A DNA stretch of 64,000 nt from Rhizobium favelukesii (lineage in GTDB: Bacteria > Pseudomonadota > Alphaproteobacteria > Rhizobiales > Rhizobiaceae), in assembly GCF_000577275.2 (NCBI RefSeq), contig NZ_HG916852.1, positions 2,173,001 to 2,237,000 of the forward strand. Reading direction: 5' to 3'. A model generated the notes under the pieces. It did not search any database. It worked only from the letters and a program-made list of their open reading frames with translations, and was not told the DNA's origin. The position numbers and the translations under genes were made by a program. Below are positions 36,717 through 46,839 of the stretch, piece after piece (position 1 is the stretch's first letter; each line of letters opens with the position of its first letter).

Positions 36717-38188
36717 GCGAGGCGATCTCCGAAGAGAAACTGCATTGCACGGTCGAGGCGAATATGCGGGACAGAAAGCTTTATGCCGCCGCCTGTCTCT
36801 TCAAGGTGCGGCGGGCGAAAGCGTACGACACTGACATCGGGCAGGGCGACGTCACGGTCTCCAGATTCTATGCGCTCGAACAGGCTCTCCGGATCTTCCG
36901 GCAGGTCGCCGGGAAATATCGCCGTCTTCTTGAGGCCGTCAAAGCATTCTGCGCCGATGGTTTCACCCTCCATCGGTGTTCCAACAATAACCGGAAGCTC
37001 ATGGCCATCGCGTTTCACGGTCGCTTCGCGCGTGGCCCGGACCGAGGCAAGTGCCATGACGTCAATGCCTGCGCCTGCCATACCAATGCGATGCACGGCA
37101 CGATCGACCAGGCGGCGGGTGAGGGCGTCGAGCCGGTCATGGCTTTCATGGTGCAGGTGGTCGGCCTTCGTTGCCGCGACGAGTACGCGATCGATACGGC
37201 GGCCAAGCAATGACGACAGCCAGGAATTTGTACCCGGACGAAAGCACGCCAGAACGTCGGTCAGGGCGCGTTCGAGGTCCTGAACTGCCTCCGGGCCACG
37301 GTTGATGGCCTGCAGCGCATCGACGAGCACAATCTGTCTGTCGAGGCGGGCGAAATGTTCGCGAAAGAAAGGCTTCACCACGACCGATTTATAGGCTTCG
37401 TAGCGCCGCTCCATCATCGCCCAAAGCGATCCTTTTTGCGGTTTGGCTTCCGGTGGAGGCGTGAGCGGCGCAAAGGTAAGTGCGGGCGAGCCATCAAGAT
37501 CGCCGGGCAGCAGAAAGCGGCCAGGCGGAAGCGTGGAGAGCGAGCGTTCGTCGACTTTGCAGGCCTTGAGGTAATCGGCAAAAGACGTGGCGAGGTCGCG
37601 GGCGCGCATTTCGTCTGCTGAAGCGTTAACGTCGGTGGCGTGGGTGAGGGCCAGCCAATCGCGCGAGAGTTCTGCACGAATGCCCGTTCCCGCCAAGGCG
37701 ATCGTTTCCTCGCTGAACGCGCGGAAGTCCTTTCCGAGCAAAGGCAAGTCCAGAAGCCATTCGCCCGGATAATCGACGATATCGATCGACAGCCGACCCG
37801 GCGAGAAAAGACGGTTCCAGGCGCTGGCACTTTGATATTCGAGCGTGATGCGCAATTCGGATATCGCCCGGGTGGAATCGGGCCATACGCGATCCTTCAC
37901 GAGAGAGCGGATATGATCTTCGTATTGGAAGCGCGGCACGGCATCGTCCGGTTGGTGCTCAAGCCGCACCGCCGAGACACGACCGGACTGCACAGGCTCG
38001 AAGAGCGGCAGGCGGCCGCCGTGCAGAAGATTGTGGACCAGAGAGGAAATAAAGACCGTCTTTCCGGAACGCGAGAGGCCGGTGACGCCAAGGCGCACAG
38101 TGGGATTGATCAGGCCCGATGCCCGGTCCGCAAGATTGTCCAGGGCGATGCGCGCGTCATCGGAGAAGGAGGTCAGGCTGGGCGGCAA
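36713..38188 (-). CDS. YcjX-family P-loop protein (DUF463)
   Basis: At 491 residues this is a GTPase-like protein: VTGLSRSGKTVFISSLVHNL holds the P-loop GLSRSGKT at about 36-43, DYPGEWLLDLPLL is a switch-like element and VLVAATKADHLHHE resembles the NKxD specificity motif as TKAD. YcjX binds GTP in other bacteria. The start is TTG at 38188; no ATG is near. It is translationally coupled to the YcjF-type gene through an ATGA overlap. Confidence 0.9.
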   Translation of the reverse strand: MPPSLTSFSDDARIALDNLADRASGLINPTVRLGVTGLSRSGKTVFISSLVHNLLHGGRLPLFEPVQSGRVSAVRLEHQPDDAVPRFQYEDHIRSLVKDRVWPDSTRAISELRITLEYQSASAWNRLFSPGRLSIDIVDYPGEWLLDLPLLGKDFRAFSEETIALAGTGIRAELSRDWLALTHATDVNASADEMRARDLATSFADYLKACKVDERSLSTLPPGRFLLPGDLDGSPALTFAPLTPPPEAKPQKGSLWAMMERRYEAYKSVVVKPFFREHFARLDRQIVLVDALQAINRGPEAVQDLERALTDVLACFRPGTNSWLSSLLGRRIDRVLVAATKADHLHHESHDRLDALTRRLVDRAVHRIGMAGAGIDVMALASVRATREATVKRDGHELPVIVGTPMEGETIGAECFDGLKKTAIFPGDLPEDPESLFERIESGDRDVALPDVSVVRFRPPHLEETGGGIKLSVPHIRLDRAMQFLFGDRLA

Positions 38189-38266
38189 GGCGGAATTCCG
38201 GTTCTAGTCGTGACAAGCCATATAGGAACCGCAGGTCGATGCGAAAAGACGTTCCGCGAAAAGACC

Positions 38267-38764
38267 TTAGTCGATCACGAAATCAACAAGGCGCCAGCCT
38301 GCCAACCTGGTGTCATAGTCCAGAACTGCAAGGCCGGCAGCCGGAAAGCCGGTCGGCAGCGCCTGACAAAGCGCCTCGTGGCCGATCAGCACTTCTAGCG
38401 TTTGCTCCATGGTCGGGTTGTGGCCGACGAGCATCACCGAGCCGGCCGCTTCTTGCGCATCGATGATCTCGAGGTAGATGTCCGGTGAGGCATTATAAAG
38501 TTCGTCGACGAATCGAAGATCGAGCGTCGAGCCCATAGCCCTGTGCACAGCATCCGCCGTGTCCCGGCAACGCGCCGCTGTCGAACTGAGAAGCAGATCC
38601 GGCCTATAGCCCTTGTCGGCCGCCTTGTCGGCGACGATCTCGGCGTCCGCGTAGCCTTTCTCGCTCAGGGGGCGGTCGAAATCATGTTGCCCAGGCGCTG
38701 CCCAAGCGGCTTCGGCGTGCCGCAGCAGATAAATCCGGGAGGGCGGAGGCGTGATTGCAGCCAT
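38267..38764 (-). CDS. SixA-like histidine phosphatase
   Basis: The protein (165 residues from ATG at 38764; a GTG 12 bases upstream is possible) is a short histidine phosphatase: YLLRHAEAAW carries the RHG catalytic histidine, LLSSTAARCRDTAD the second arginine, and MLVGHNPTMEQ the second histidine. The arrangement with a small domain is that of SixA, which dephosphorylates HPt proteins such as ArcB, or NPr. A link to the HPt protein at 31.2 kb is an idea only. Confidence 0.8.
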   Translation of the reverse strand: MAAITPPPSRIYLLRHAEAAWAAPGQHDFDRPLSEKGYADAEIVADKAADKGYRPDLLLSSTAARCRDTADAVHRAMGSTLDLRFVDELYNASPDIYLEIIDAQEAAGSVMLVGHNPTMEQTLEVLIGHEALCQALPTGFPAAGLAVLDYDTRLAGWRLVDFVID

Positions 38765-38973
38765 AGGAAAATCCACGTCGAAGGGACTTTTTCAGTAGCG
38801 GGTGAGCGGCCCGTGCGTCAACCGTAGCGGAAGGTATTGCCGCCAAATCAGGGGTAGGAAAGTGCGGGGTTACCGGGAGGAGAATATGCGCCCGGCGGAA
38901 TAGTGGTGAGAAAATAGTCTGTTAGCTCAAAAATATGACAGATTTAAAAAACTGTTTACCTAGCGTATTTGGC

Positions 38974-39002
38974 TTGAATCAACCGTAGTCCTCGCGATAT
39001 AC
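38974..39002 (+). promoter_or_regulatory. Likely housekeeping promoter of dksA
   Basis: TTGAAT (38974-38979) and ATATAC (38997-39002) are separated by exactly 17 bases and sit 36 bases before the dksA start. The surrounding gap 38765-39037 is otherwise without a gene; a five-codon ATG frame with a good ribosome site at 38886-38903 was noted but is not supported. Confidence 0.45.
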
Positions 39003-39037
39003 ACCCGCCAGATGAGATGTTCTTCAGGAGAATCGCG

Positions 39038-39457
39038 TTGAGTGAGAAGATCGATCTTAGCAACTACGTACCCTCGGAAGAGGAAGAGTTCATGAACGGT
39101 AATCAGCGGGCTTACTTCAGAGCCAAGCTGGTCGCCTGGAGGAACGATATTCTGAGAGAGGCGCGCGAAACCCTCGACCACCTGGCGGAGGAAAGCGCAA
39201 ACCACCCGGATCTTGCTGACAGGGCATCGTCCGAAACCGACCGGGCCATCGAACTTCGTGCCCGCGACCGCCAGAGAAAGCTGATTTCCAAGATCGACGC
39301 AGCACTGCAACGTATCGAAGACGGCACCTACGGCTATTGCGAGGAGACCGGCGAGCCAATCGGCCTCAAGCGGCTTGACGCTCGACCGATCGCGACGCTC
39401 TCGATCGAGGCCCAAGAGCGGCACGAGCGCCGGGAAAAGGTCTACCGGGACGAATGA
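39038..39457 (+). CDS. dksA: RNA polymerase-binding transcription factor DksA, zinc-less form
   Basis: DksA enters the secondary channel of RNA polymerase and works with ppGpp in the stringent response. In this 139-residue protein the coiled-coil tip keeps the required DxxDxA (Asp58, Asp61, Ala63). The zinc-finger positions read C101, T104, S122, A125, so three of four cysteines are absent (the CxxT/SxxA type found in rhizobia), and zinc binding is not expected. TTG at 39038 is chosen because CAGGAG lies seven bases upstream; an ATG at 39017 has no such site. It is followed by a strong terminator. Confidence 0.94.
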   Translation: MSEKIDLSNYVPSEEEEFMNGNQRAYFRAKLVAWRNDILREARETLDHLAEESANHPDLADRASSETDRAIELRARDRQRKLISKIDAALQRIEDGTYGYCEETGEPIGLKRLDARPIATLSIEAQERHERREKVYRDE

Positions 39458-39476
39458 GCCCGACATGCTGACAACA

Positions 39477-39510
39477 AAAAGGGCACCGCGCAAACCGCGG
39501 TGCCCTTTTG
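39477..39510. terminator. Bidirectional terminator after dksA
   Basis: A 14-bp stem (39477-39490 with 39496-39509) with a five-base loop has A-rich and T-rich flanks. It lies between dksA and the convergent FliO-like gene. Confidence 0.9.
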
Positions 39511-39528
39511 CTTTGTTCGGTCGGTCCA

Positions 39529-40542
39529 CTATTTGTCGCGATTAACGCTCATCTCGCCGAAGATGCGGGCGACTTCATTCTGAAGTGCGGCATCTGCGCC
39601 GGTGAGCGGGGCCATGTCAGGGTCACGGCGAGGCAGGTTTCCAGGCGCCTGGCTAGGCCTTGCCGCGGGCGCTTGTGGTGCGGGCACGATGCGTTCGGCG
39701 GCAAGCGTACTCGTCATCTCCTCCTCGAGTATGCGCTGGAAGTCGCTCGGCTGCACTGCAGGCGCCAGCGTGCCAACTTCGACGAATGCCGATGCGGGCT
39801 GCACCGGCGCGAGCGTGTTCTGGACGGAGGGCGGGGTGACCTGCGGCTCGGTGCGCTGTTGCGGCAACACGCGCTGGCGGGCGGAATCGAGGATGTCTGC
39901 GGCAACCGAGGCCTCGATCGGCGCAGGCGCCTGACTCGGTTCCGGTCGCGGCTCGAACGACGGCGCCGGGCGCGGCGCACGTTCACGTTCGGCGATAACG
40001 GGCGGAGGCGAGGGCGGCGTGGCGACGATAACCGGCTCGGGTCGGGCTTCGATCGGCGCGCGTTCGGGCACGTAGGGTTCAGCTGGCGTGTGGCTGCGGA
40101 CCGGCGCATTCTGTGGTTCAGCCGGCGCGATGCGAACAGGTGCTGGAGCCTCGGACGTCGCCTCGAGCTGCAGCGGCATCACGGGGACAGGAACTGGAGC
40201 CGGAGCCGAAGCCCGAGCAGGTTGATCCGCCGTCTCAGGCGATCCCGCGTCGGCAGCCTCGCCAATTCGGCTCTCGATGACGACATCGGTCGGTCCGCCG
40301 ATCATGATCAGATGCTCGACGTCGTCCCGCCGGACGAGGACGAGACGCCTGCGCGCATCGACAGCCGCCGCATCAAGAACCTGCAGCCGCGGCTGGCGAT
40401 TGCGGCCGCCGCGCACAAAGGGCGAAGGCGCGCGGCTGCGCATGATCCAGAGCACGACAATCAGCAGCAATAGAGCTATGCCGACGCCGCCGGCGGCGAG
40501 AAGGAAGCGGCTCCCATAGGCTCCCATGAGATCATCGAACAT
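39529..40542 (-). CDS. FliO-domain membrane protein with long Pro/Ala tail
   Basis: The 337-residue protein has one N-terminal membrane helix (FLLAAGGVGIALLLLIVVLWIM, about 12-34) and a small cytoplasmic domain at 50-95 (LQVLDAAAVDARRRLVLVRRDDVEHLIMIGG) that matches the FliO family core. From residue 100 to 290 it is rich in P, A, E and R and probably disordered; the last 45 residues are helical. FliO assists flagellar export-gate assembly, but no flagellar gene lies near, and standard FliO has no such tail. AAGGGAG precedes the ATG. It is divergent from cckA. Its true role is open. Confidence 0.72.
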   Translation of the reverse strand: MFDDLMGAYGSRFLLAAGGVGIALLLLIVVLWIMRSRAPSPFVRGGRNRQPRLQVLDAAAVDARRRLVLVRRDDVEHLIMIGGPTDVVIESRIGEAADAGSPETADQPARASAPAPVPVPVMPLQLEATSEAPAPVRIAPAEPQNAPVRSHTPAEPYVPERAPIEARPEPVIVATPPSPPPVIAERERAPRPAPSFEPRPEPSQAPAPIEASVAADILDSARQRVLPQQRTEPQVTPPSVQNTLAPVQPASAFVEVGTLAPAVQPSDFQRILEEEMTSTLAAERIVPAPQAPAARPSQAPGNLPRRDPDMAPLTGADAALQNEVARIFGEMSVNRDK

Positions 40543-40829
40543 ATTGGCTTACTCCCTTCGCGGTTTTGAACCAGCTGGCGACTTTACCACTTCGTAGACA
40601 AGTCCCGTTGGCCTTGTCCAGTCATGCCAACCCGAAGTGGAATTCGAACATGCTTTCTTAACAACGCATTTTAATGGCGAAATTGGCGCTCTTCTTTGTG
40701 AATTCAATCAGTCTTCACAGAGACCAGTGTTTTTGCGGAGACCGCAAATTGGTAAGAAGGAAAAGGCGCCTGATTCCTGCTTTGTCTCCCTGTTACGAGT
40801 GAAGCCCGGCAGGCCATGCGAGGGAATAG

Positions 40830-43430
40830 ATGACGAGACCGCGTCAGGCCGACGATTATAGCGAACCGCTCTTGGACCGCGGGGGGCGCACGGGAACGGC
40901 TTTGCGCATCATCCTGCTTGCGCTTGTGCTCATCGGCGCAGCCGCCGCGTTTGTCGTTTTCAAGAGTTCTCTGGACAACGAAATGGTACTCGGCGTTCTC
41001 GGCGTGCTTGCCATGGTCGGGATTTTCTTCCTCGTGTCGTCGGTGATCGGCTTTATCGAAGTCATGCCACAACGGCAGTCCGACAGCCTGGCGCGAGCAT
41101 TCTTGAACAGCCACCCCGATGGGTCTCTGATAACTGATGAGAAGGGTCGCATCGTTTATGCGAATGCGGCCTACGGCGAATTGACCGGTGCCCGCAAGTC
41201 GACGGAGGTTCAGACACTGGAAGCGCTGCTGTCGCGGCATCGGGAGTCGAACGAAGCGCTCTATCGTCTCTCCAACGGGCTGCGCGAAGGCCGAGAGGGT
41301 AGCGAGGAATTCCGCCTGTTGCGGTCGCTTGGCCCTTCGACGAACGGTGCGGGAGCGCATTGGTACCGCCTGAAAGCGCGGAGCCTGCACAGCGAGGAGA
41401 TCGGGCGTAAGCCGCTGTATATCTGGCAAATCAGCGACATCACCTCCGAGCGCGACGACCAGGAGCGGTTCTTCAAGGAGTTACAGAATGCGATCGACTA
41501 TCTCGACCACGCACCGGCCGGGTTCTTTTCAGCCGGCCGCAAAGGGGAGATCTTCTATCTCAACGCAACACTGGCGGAATGGCTCGGCATCGATCTCACC
41601 AAATTCGTTCCCGGTTCGGTAACGATTGGCGATTTCGTTGCCGGCGAGGGACTTGCACTCATTCAGTCGGTGCAGGCCGATCCGGGTCTGAAGAAGACCG
41701 TGACGCTCGATCTCGACCTGAAGAAGATGAACGGTCAGAGCCTGCCGGCGCAGATCGTCCACAGCGTGACGTCGATGCGCGATGGTGCGCCTGGAGAAAG
41801 CCGGTCGATTGTGCTCACGCGCCAGAAGAGCGGTGAGAGCGATCAGTCCGCGTCGGCGGCCGCGATGCGGTTCACCCGTTTCTTCAACAACACGCCGATG
41901 GCGATTGCCTCGGTGGACGGCGAAGGCCGCATCCTGCGCACCAACGCGCCGTTCCTGAAGCTGTTTTCCGGGATAGTCTCCCGGAATGATGTGGAGAACG
42001 GCGCTTTGCTCGAAGTCATTGTTCAGGACAGTGACAAGTCGAAGCTGCAGCAGGCGCTTGCGGCGGCAAAGGACCGGCAGGGCGATATCCCTCCAATAGA
42101 CTCCCGCACGCCAACGGATGAAGCCCGCCATTTCCGTTTCTACGTCAATGCGGTGATCGACCAGAGCGATGAGGCGCCGGAAGAGGCCGCGATCGTCTAT
42201 GCCGTCGAGGTGACGGAGCAGAAGGCGCTCGAGGCGCAGATGGCGCAGACGCAGAAGATGAACGCCGTCGGCACCCTGGCCGGCGGCATCGCGCACGACT
42301 TCAACAACGTTCTGACGGCCATTTTGCTGTCCTCCGATCATTTGCTGCTGCAGGCGCGACCGGCCGACCCTGGCTTTGCCGACCTGATGGAAATCAAGCG
42401 CAACGCCAATCGTGCCGCCGTGCTCGTTCGGCAACTGCTGGCGTTCTCGCGCAAGCAGACGATGCGGCCGACGGTGCTCAATCTGACCGATGTGGTCGGC
42501 GACCTCAGGATGCTGGTCGACCGCCTGCTTTCCGGTACGAATGTGAAGCTTGACGTCGAGTACGGCCGCGATCTCTGGCCTGTTAAGACCGATCTGTCGC
42601 AGTTCGAGCAGGTGCTTATCAACCTCTGCGTCAACGCGCGCGATGCCATGCCGCAGGGCGGCAAGCTCACGCTTCGCACGAAGAACGCAACGGCGGAGGA
42701 GGTGGCAGCATTCAATTACTCCTACATGCCGCACGAGGACATGGTTCTCATCGAGGTCTCAGACAACGGGACCGGTATCGCGCCCGAGATCATGGACAAG
42801 ATCTTCGAACCCTTCTTCACGACGAAGGAGGTGGGCAAGGGAACGGGCCTTGGTCTCGCGATGGTCTACGGCATCGTCAAGCAGTCGGGCGGCTACATTC
42901 AGCCGGAGTCGGAAGTCGGCAAGGGTACGACTTTCCGCGTCTTCTTGCCGCGCCACATTGTCGAGCTGGCCGTTGCCGCGGAAGCTGACGCTGTCACGCC
43001 CGCCATGGGCGCGCCCGCTGGACAGGCGTCGACACCGTCGGAGCAACCCGAGGATCTGACGGGATCTGCCGTCATTCTGCTCGTCGAGGATGAGGAAGCA
43101 GTACGCCGGGGCGGCAAGCGCATGCTCGAGACCCGCGGCTATACGGTTTACGAGGCCGGCTCTGGCGTCGAGGCGCTCGATATCATGGACGAGCTCGAGG
43201 GCAAGGTCGACATCGTCGTCTCGGATGTGGTCATGCCGGAGATGGATGGTCCATCGCTGCTGCGCGAACTGCGCAAGAACTATCCGGACCTGAAGTTCAT
43301 CTTCGTTTCGGGCTATGCCGAAGATGCATTCGCGCGCAACCTGCCGCCGGATTCCAAGTTCGGCTTCCTGCCGAAGCCGTTCTCCCTGAAGCAGCTTGCT
43401 GTCGTCGTCAAGGAGACGCTCGACAGCTAA
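40830..43430 (+). CDS. cckA: Cell-cycle hybrid histidine kinase CckA
   Basis: CckA phosphorylates ChpT, and through it CtrA and CpdR, to control the alphaproteobacterial cell cycle. The 866-residue protein has two membrane helices at about 24-42 and 52-76, PAS domains at about 90-200, 215-330 and 345-460, and the HisKA box [15 protein letters not shown] with His489. An ATPase domain follows with [38 protein letters not shown]. The receiver domain at 745-866 has Asp799 in [14 protein letters not shown]. The order matches CckA. GAGGGA precedes the ATG. The 287-base gap upstream holds a TTAAC motif and one GATTC site. Confidence 0.94.
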   Translation: MTRPRQADDYSEPLLDRGGRTGTALRIILLALVLIGAAAAFVVFKSSLDNEMVLGVLGVLAMVGIFFLVSSVIGFIEVMPQRQSDSLARAFLNSHPDGSLITDEKGRIVYANAAYGELTGARKSTEVQTLEALLSRHRESNEALYRLSNGLREGREGSEEFRLLRSLGPSTNGAGAHWYRLKARSLHSEEIGRKPLYIWQISDITSERDDQERFFKELQNAIDYLDHAPAGFFSAGRKGEIFYLNATLAEWLGIDLTKFVPGSVTIGDFVAGEGLALIQSVQADPGLKKTVTLDLDLKKMNGQSLPAQIVHSVTSMRDGAPGESRSIVLTRQKSGESDQSASAAAMRFTRFFNNTPMAIASVDGEGRILRTNAPFLKLFSGIVSRNDVENGALLEVIVQDSDKSKLQQALAAAKDRQGDIPPIDSRTPTDEARHFRFYVNAVIDQSDEAPEEAAIVYAVEVTEQKALEAQMAQTQKMNAVGTLAGGIAHDFNNVLTAILLSSDHLLLQARPADPGFADLMEIKRNANRAAVLVRQLLAFSRKQTMRPTVLNLTDVVGDLRMLVDRLLSGTNVKLDVEYGRDLWPVKTDLSQFEQVLINLCVNARDAMPQGGKLTLRTKNATAEEVAAFNYSYMPHEDMVLIEVSDNGTGIAPEIMDKIFEPFFTTKEVGKGTGLGLAMVYGIVKQSGGYIQPESEVGKGTTFRVFLPRHIVELAVAAEADAVTPAMGAPAGQASTPSEQPEDLTGSAVILLVEDEEAVRRGGKRMLETRGYTVYEAGSGVEALDIMDELEGKVDIVVSDVVMPEMDGPSLLRELRKNYPDLKFIFVSGYAEDAFARNLPPDSKFGFLPKPFSLKQLAVVVKETLDS

Positions 43431-43452
43431 GGGGCGCCGCGGCGCCCCTTTT
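43431..43452 (+). terminator. Rho-independent terminator of cckA
   Basis: GGGGCGCC (43431-43438) and GGCGCCCC (43441-43448) form a perfect palindromic stem beginning at the base after the stop codon, followed by TTTT. Confidence 0.85.
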
Positions 43453-43459
43453 CAAACGA

Positions 43460-44386
43460 TCATCCTGCGAGCGCGACGGCAATTTCTGCCGCCAGTCGGG
43501 CATTGTTTTCCACCAGCGCGATGTTGGTCTTAAGGCTCTGGCCGTCGGTCAGGTCAAAGATGGTGCTGAGCAGGTAAGGAGTGACCTCCTTGCCGCTGAT
43601 TTCGTCGCGTTCGGCGCTGTCGAGCGCCCGCTCGATGTAGATCTCCATTTCCTCCCACGGGATCTCGTCTGCCTCCGGCACGGGGTTGGCAATCAGCATG
43701 CCTCCGTCGATGCCAAGCTGCTCGCGCACCGTCTGGAAGTTGGCGATTGCGGCCGGGCTGTTGAGCGTGAGCGGACTACGCAATCCGGAGGCGCGCGACC
43801 AGAAGGCGGGGAATTCCTCGCTTTCATAGGTGACAACGGGCACGCCCGCGGTTTCGAGCACTTCCAGGGTCTTCGGAATGTCGAGGATTGCCTTGGCGCC
43901 GGCGCAAACGACGATGACGCCGGTGCGGCCAAGTTCCTCGAGGTCGGCGGAGACATCGAAGCTTTCCTCGGCACCGCGGTGGACGCCACCGATGCCACCG
44001 GTGGCGAAGACCTTGATGCCGGCACGCTCTGCGGCGATCATCGTAGCTGCCACGGTCGTTGCCCCGTGACGGCGCTCGGCGATCGCAAAGGCGAGGTCGG
44101 CGCGCGAGACCTTCAGGACATCCTTGGCCTGCGCCAGCTGCTCCAGCTGATCGGCTTCGAGGCCGATGTGCAGCGTACCGTGAATGACTGCGATGGTGGC
44201 CGGGACGGCCCCCTCCTCACGAATGAGCGCCTCGACGCTGCGGGCCATCTCGATGTTGCCGGGGTAGGGCATGCCATGCGTGATGATGGTCGATTCGAGC
44301 GCCACAATCGGCGCGCCGCGCTGCTTGGCGCTTGCGACCTCTTTGGAATAGGCGATCGGCAGCAGGGGGGAGATCGGTTTCGTCAT
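43460..44386 (-). CDS. psuG: Pseudouridine-5'-phosphate glycosidase
   Basis: PsuG splits pseudouridine 5'-phosphate into uracil and ribose 5-phosphate. The 308-residue protein has the family hallmarks VALESTIITHGMPYP, the catalytic-lysine segment ADLAFA, ATTVAATM, VFATGGIGGVHRG, VVCAGAKAILDI, NPVPEADEIP and GKEVTPYLLS. The ATG at 44386 lies downstream of GAAGAGA; the frame is open for another 53 codons upstream, but they overlap psuK. It is the second gene of psuK-psuG, 28 bases after psuK, so the pathway pair is complete. Confidence 0.95.
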   Translation of the reverse strand: MTKPISPLLPIAYSKEVASAKQRGAPIVALESTIITHGMPYPGNIEMARSVEALIREEGAVPATIAVIHGTLHIGLEADQLEQLAQAKDVLKVSRADLAFAIAERRHGATTVAATMIAAERAGIKVFATGGIGGVHRGAEESFDVSADLEELGRTGVIVVCAGAKAILDIPKTLEVLETAGVPVVTYESEEFPAFWSRASGLRSPLTLNSPAAIANFQTVREQLGIDGGMLIANPVPEADEIPWEEMEIYIERALDSAERDEISGKEVTPYLLSTIFDLTDGQSLKTNIALVENNARLAAEIAVALAG

Positions 44387-44414
44387 TGTCTCTTCCATTT
44401 CGTCGGTATTGCCT

Positions 44415-45359
44415 TCAATGCAAAATTCTCGCCGGTGGAACAAGCGAAAGTGTCTCCCTGACCAACTCCGGGGAGAGGTTTTCATTGACGGCGTGCGGAG
44501 ACTGTACCGTAAGAGCTGCGGCAGCGGCGCCCTCCCGAACGGCATCGGCCAAGGGAATCCCGCGCATCAATCCCGAAATAACGCCGGCCGCGAGCGAGTC
44601 GCCGGCGCCTGTGACATCTGCGACGCCTTCGAGGTTTGCCGGCTGCAGGGCAACGACGCGGCGATCCGCAAAGGCGATCAGCTCGCGCTGGCCGCGCGTG
44701 ACGACGCCGCCACGCAAACCGATGTCACCCAGCAGTGATGGCCAGTGCGCCGGATCGTTGGGGCGTTCGCCCGTCAGCGCGGCGGCCTCTGCCTCGTTGA
44801 GGAAAAGATAGTCTATCCCTTGAATGCACGGCTTCAGCTTGATTGCCTTCGCCGGTGAGATTGCGATCGCGCCCACCGGCTTGCCGAGCGCTTTGGCGCG
44901 CTCGACGATCGACGCCAGGGTGTCTGCCGGCAGGTTGGCATCGAAGAGGATGAAATCAGTCGCGGCAAAGGCATCGCGGACGGCGCGGATCGAGAGCCGG
45001 CGCGGCATGAACATGCGGTAGAGATCCATGTCGGCAAGGGCAATCACCAGGTTTCCGTCGTTCTCGATGATGGCAGTATAACTCGGCGTCTTCCGATCCA
45101 AGAAAACGAAGGGGCGATCGTGAACGCCTGCGAAATCGGCCGCCTCGCTGACCATCTCGCCGACCGGATCGCCGCCACGGGGCGAGATCATCGTCACGTC
45201 GAAGCCCAGCCGGGCAAGGTTGCGCGCCGCATTGAAGCCGCCGCCGCCTGGCTCCTCGAACCATGAGCCCGGATTGCTGGCGCCGGCCACCGTGCCGCCA
45301 GAAATGCGTCCGCGCCTGTCGATGTGTGCGCCGCCGAGGACAAGAATCTTCTGCTTCAT
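44415..45359 (-). CDS. psuK: Pseudouridine kinase (PfkB family)
   Basis: This 314-residue PfkB sugar kinase has LGGAHIDRRGRI at the start, the substrate-binding GGGGFNAARNLARLG, and the C-terminal DVTGAGDSLAAGVISG with the catalytic aspartate and anion hole. Pairing with psuG identifies the substrate as pseudouridine, which it phosphorylates before cleavage. ATG at 45359 is preferred, with AGGA seven bases upstream, over the ATG at 45374. The upstream gap to recA is shared with the divergent recA promoter. Confidence 0.93.
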   Translation of the reverse strand: MKQKILVLGGAHIDRRGRISGGTVAGASNPGSWFEEPGGGGFNAARNLARLGFDVTMISPRGGDPVGEMVSEAADFAGVHDRPFVFLDRKTPSYTAIIENDGNLVIALADMDLYRMFMPRRLSIRAVRDAFAATDFILFDANLPADTLASIVERAKALGKPVGAIAISPAKAIKLKPCIQGIDYLFLNEAEAAALTGERPNDPAHWPSLLGDIGLRGGVVTRGQRELIAFADRRVVALQPANLEGVADVTGAGDSLAAGVISGLMRGIPLADAVREGAAAAALTVQSPHAVNENLSPELVRETLSLVPPARILH

Positions 45360-45506
45360 TTCATCGTCCTGCATCGCCGGAAAGATACGAATCGTCCCGC
45401 CGCCGCCGTCGGGTTGGCGACGAGTGCCCTATCTCTAAGCCGTTGCTTTCCATTACTAAAACAAATGTAGAACACAGGCTATTTTACCTTTTTCTTTCAA
45501 TTATTT

Positions 45507-45541
45507 GAACCTCGCTTGCGCGATGAGAACAAATACGGTAC
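45507..45541 (+). promoter_or_regulatory. LexA (SOS) operator and promoter region of recA
   Basis: TTG at 45516-45518 and CAA at 45530-45532 are 11 bases apart (the TTG-N11-CAA form described for a rhizobial recA). GAAC (45527) and GTAC (45538) are seven bases apart, near the alphaproteobacterial GAAC-N7-GAAC box. The site overlaps a possible promoter TTGCGC/TACAAA with 17-base spacing. Confidence 0.5.
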
Positions 45542-45600
45542 AAAATCGAGATCGGCGGCGACATTGCTTGAGCGGCTTCAATAACCTAAAGGTGGATCGA

Positions 45601-46686
<1,086 letters not shown>

Positions 46687-46712
46687 TTCCCAACAGGTTC
46701 CGAACAGTTCGA

Positions 46713-46752
46713 AACCGGCCGCATTCTCGATCAGAATGCGGCCGGTTTTGTT
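46713..46752 (+). terminator. Rho-independent terminator of recA
   Basis: A perfect 15-bp stem (46713-46727 with 46733-46747) with a five-base loop and a following T-rich run. It is the strongest terminator in the window. Confidence 0.93.
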
Positions 46753-46839
46753 TGTCGGCTGGACAGTGGTTAATGCGAGCGATAAAAGCCACTGGATTTA
46801 AGATTTGACCTGCCTATTGGCAGCATTGAAGGGCATAGC

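Noticed and set aside
38886..38903. Five-codon leader peptide before dksA
   Set aside because: A ribosome-site-like GGAGGAG lies three bases before ATG, but the likely dksA promoter is downstream of it, so it would not be on the dksA transcript.
41529..42734. 401-codon minus-strand frame inside cckA
   Set aside because: It is antisense to the PAS and HisKA domains and has no recognisable domain.
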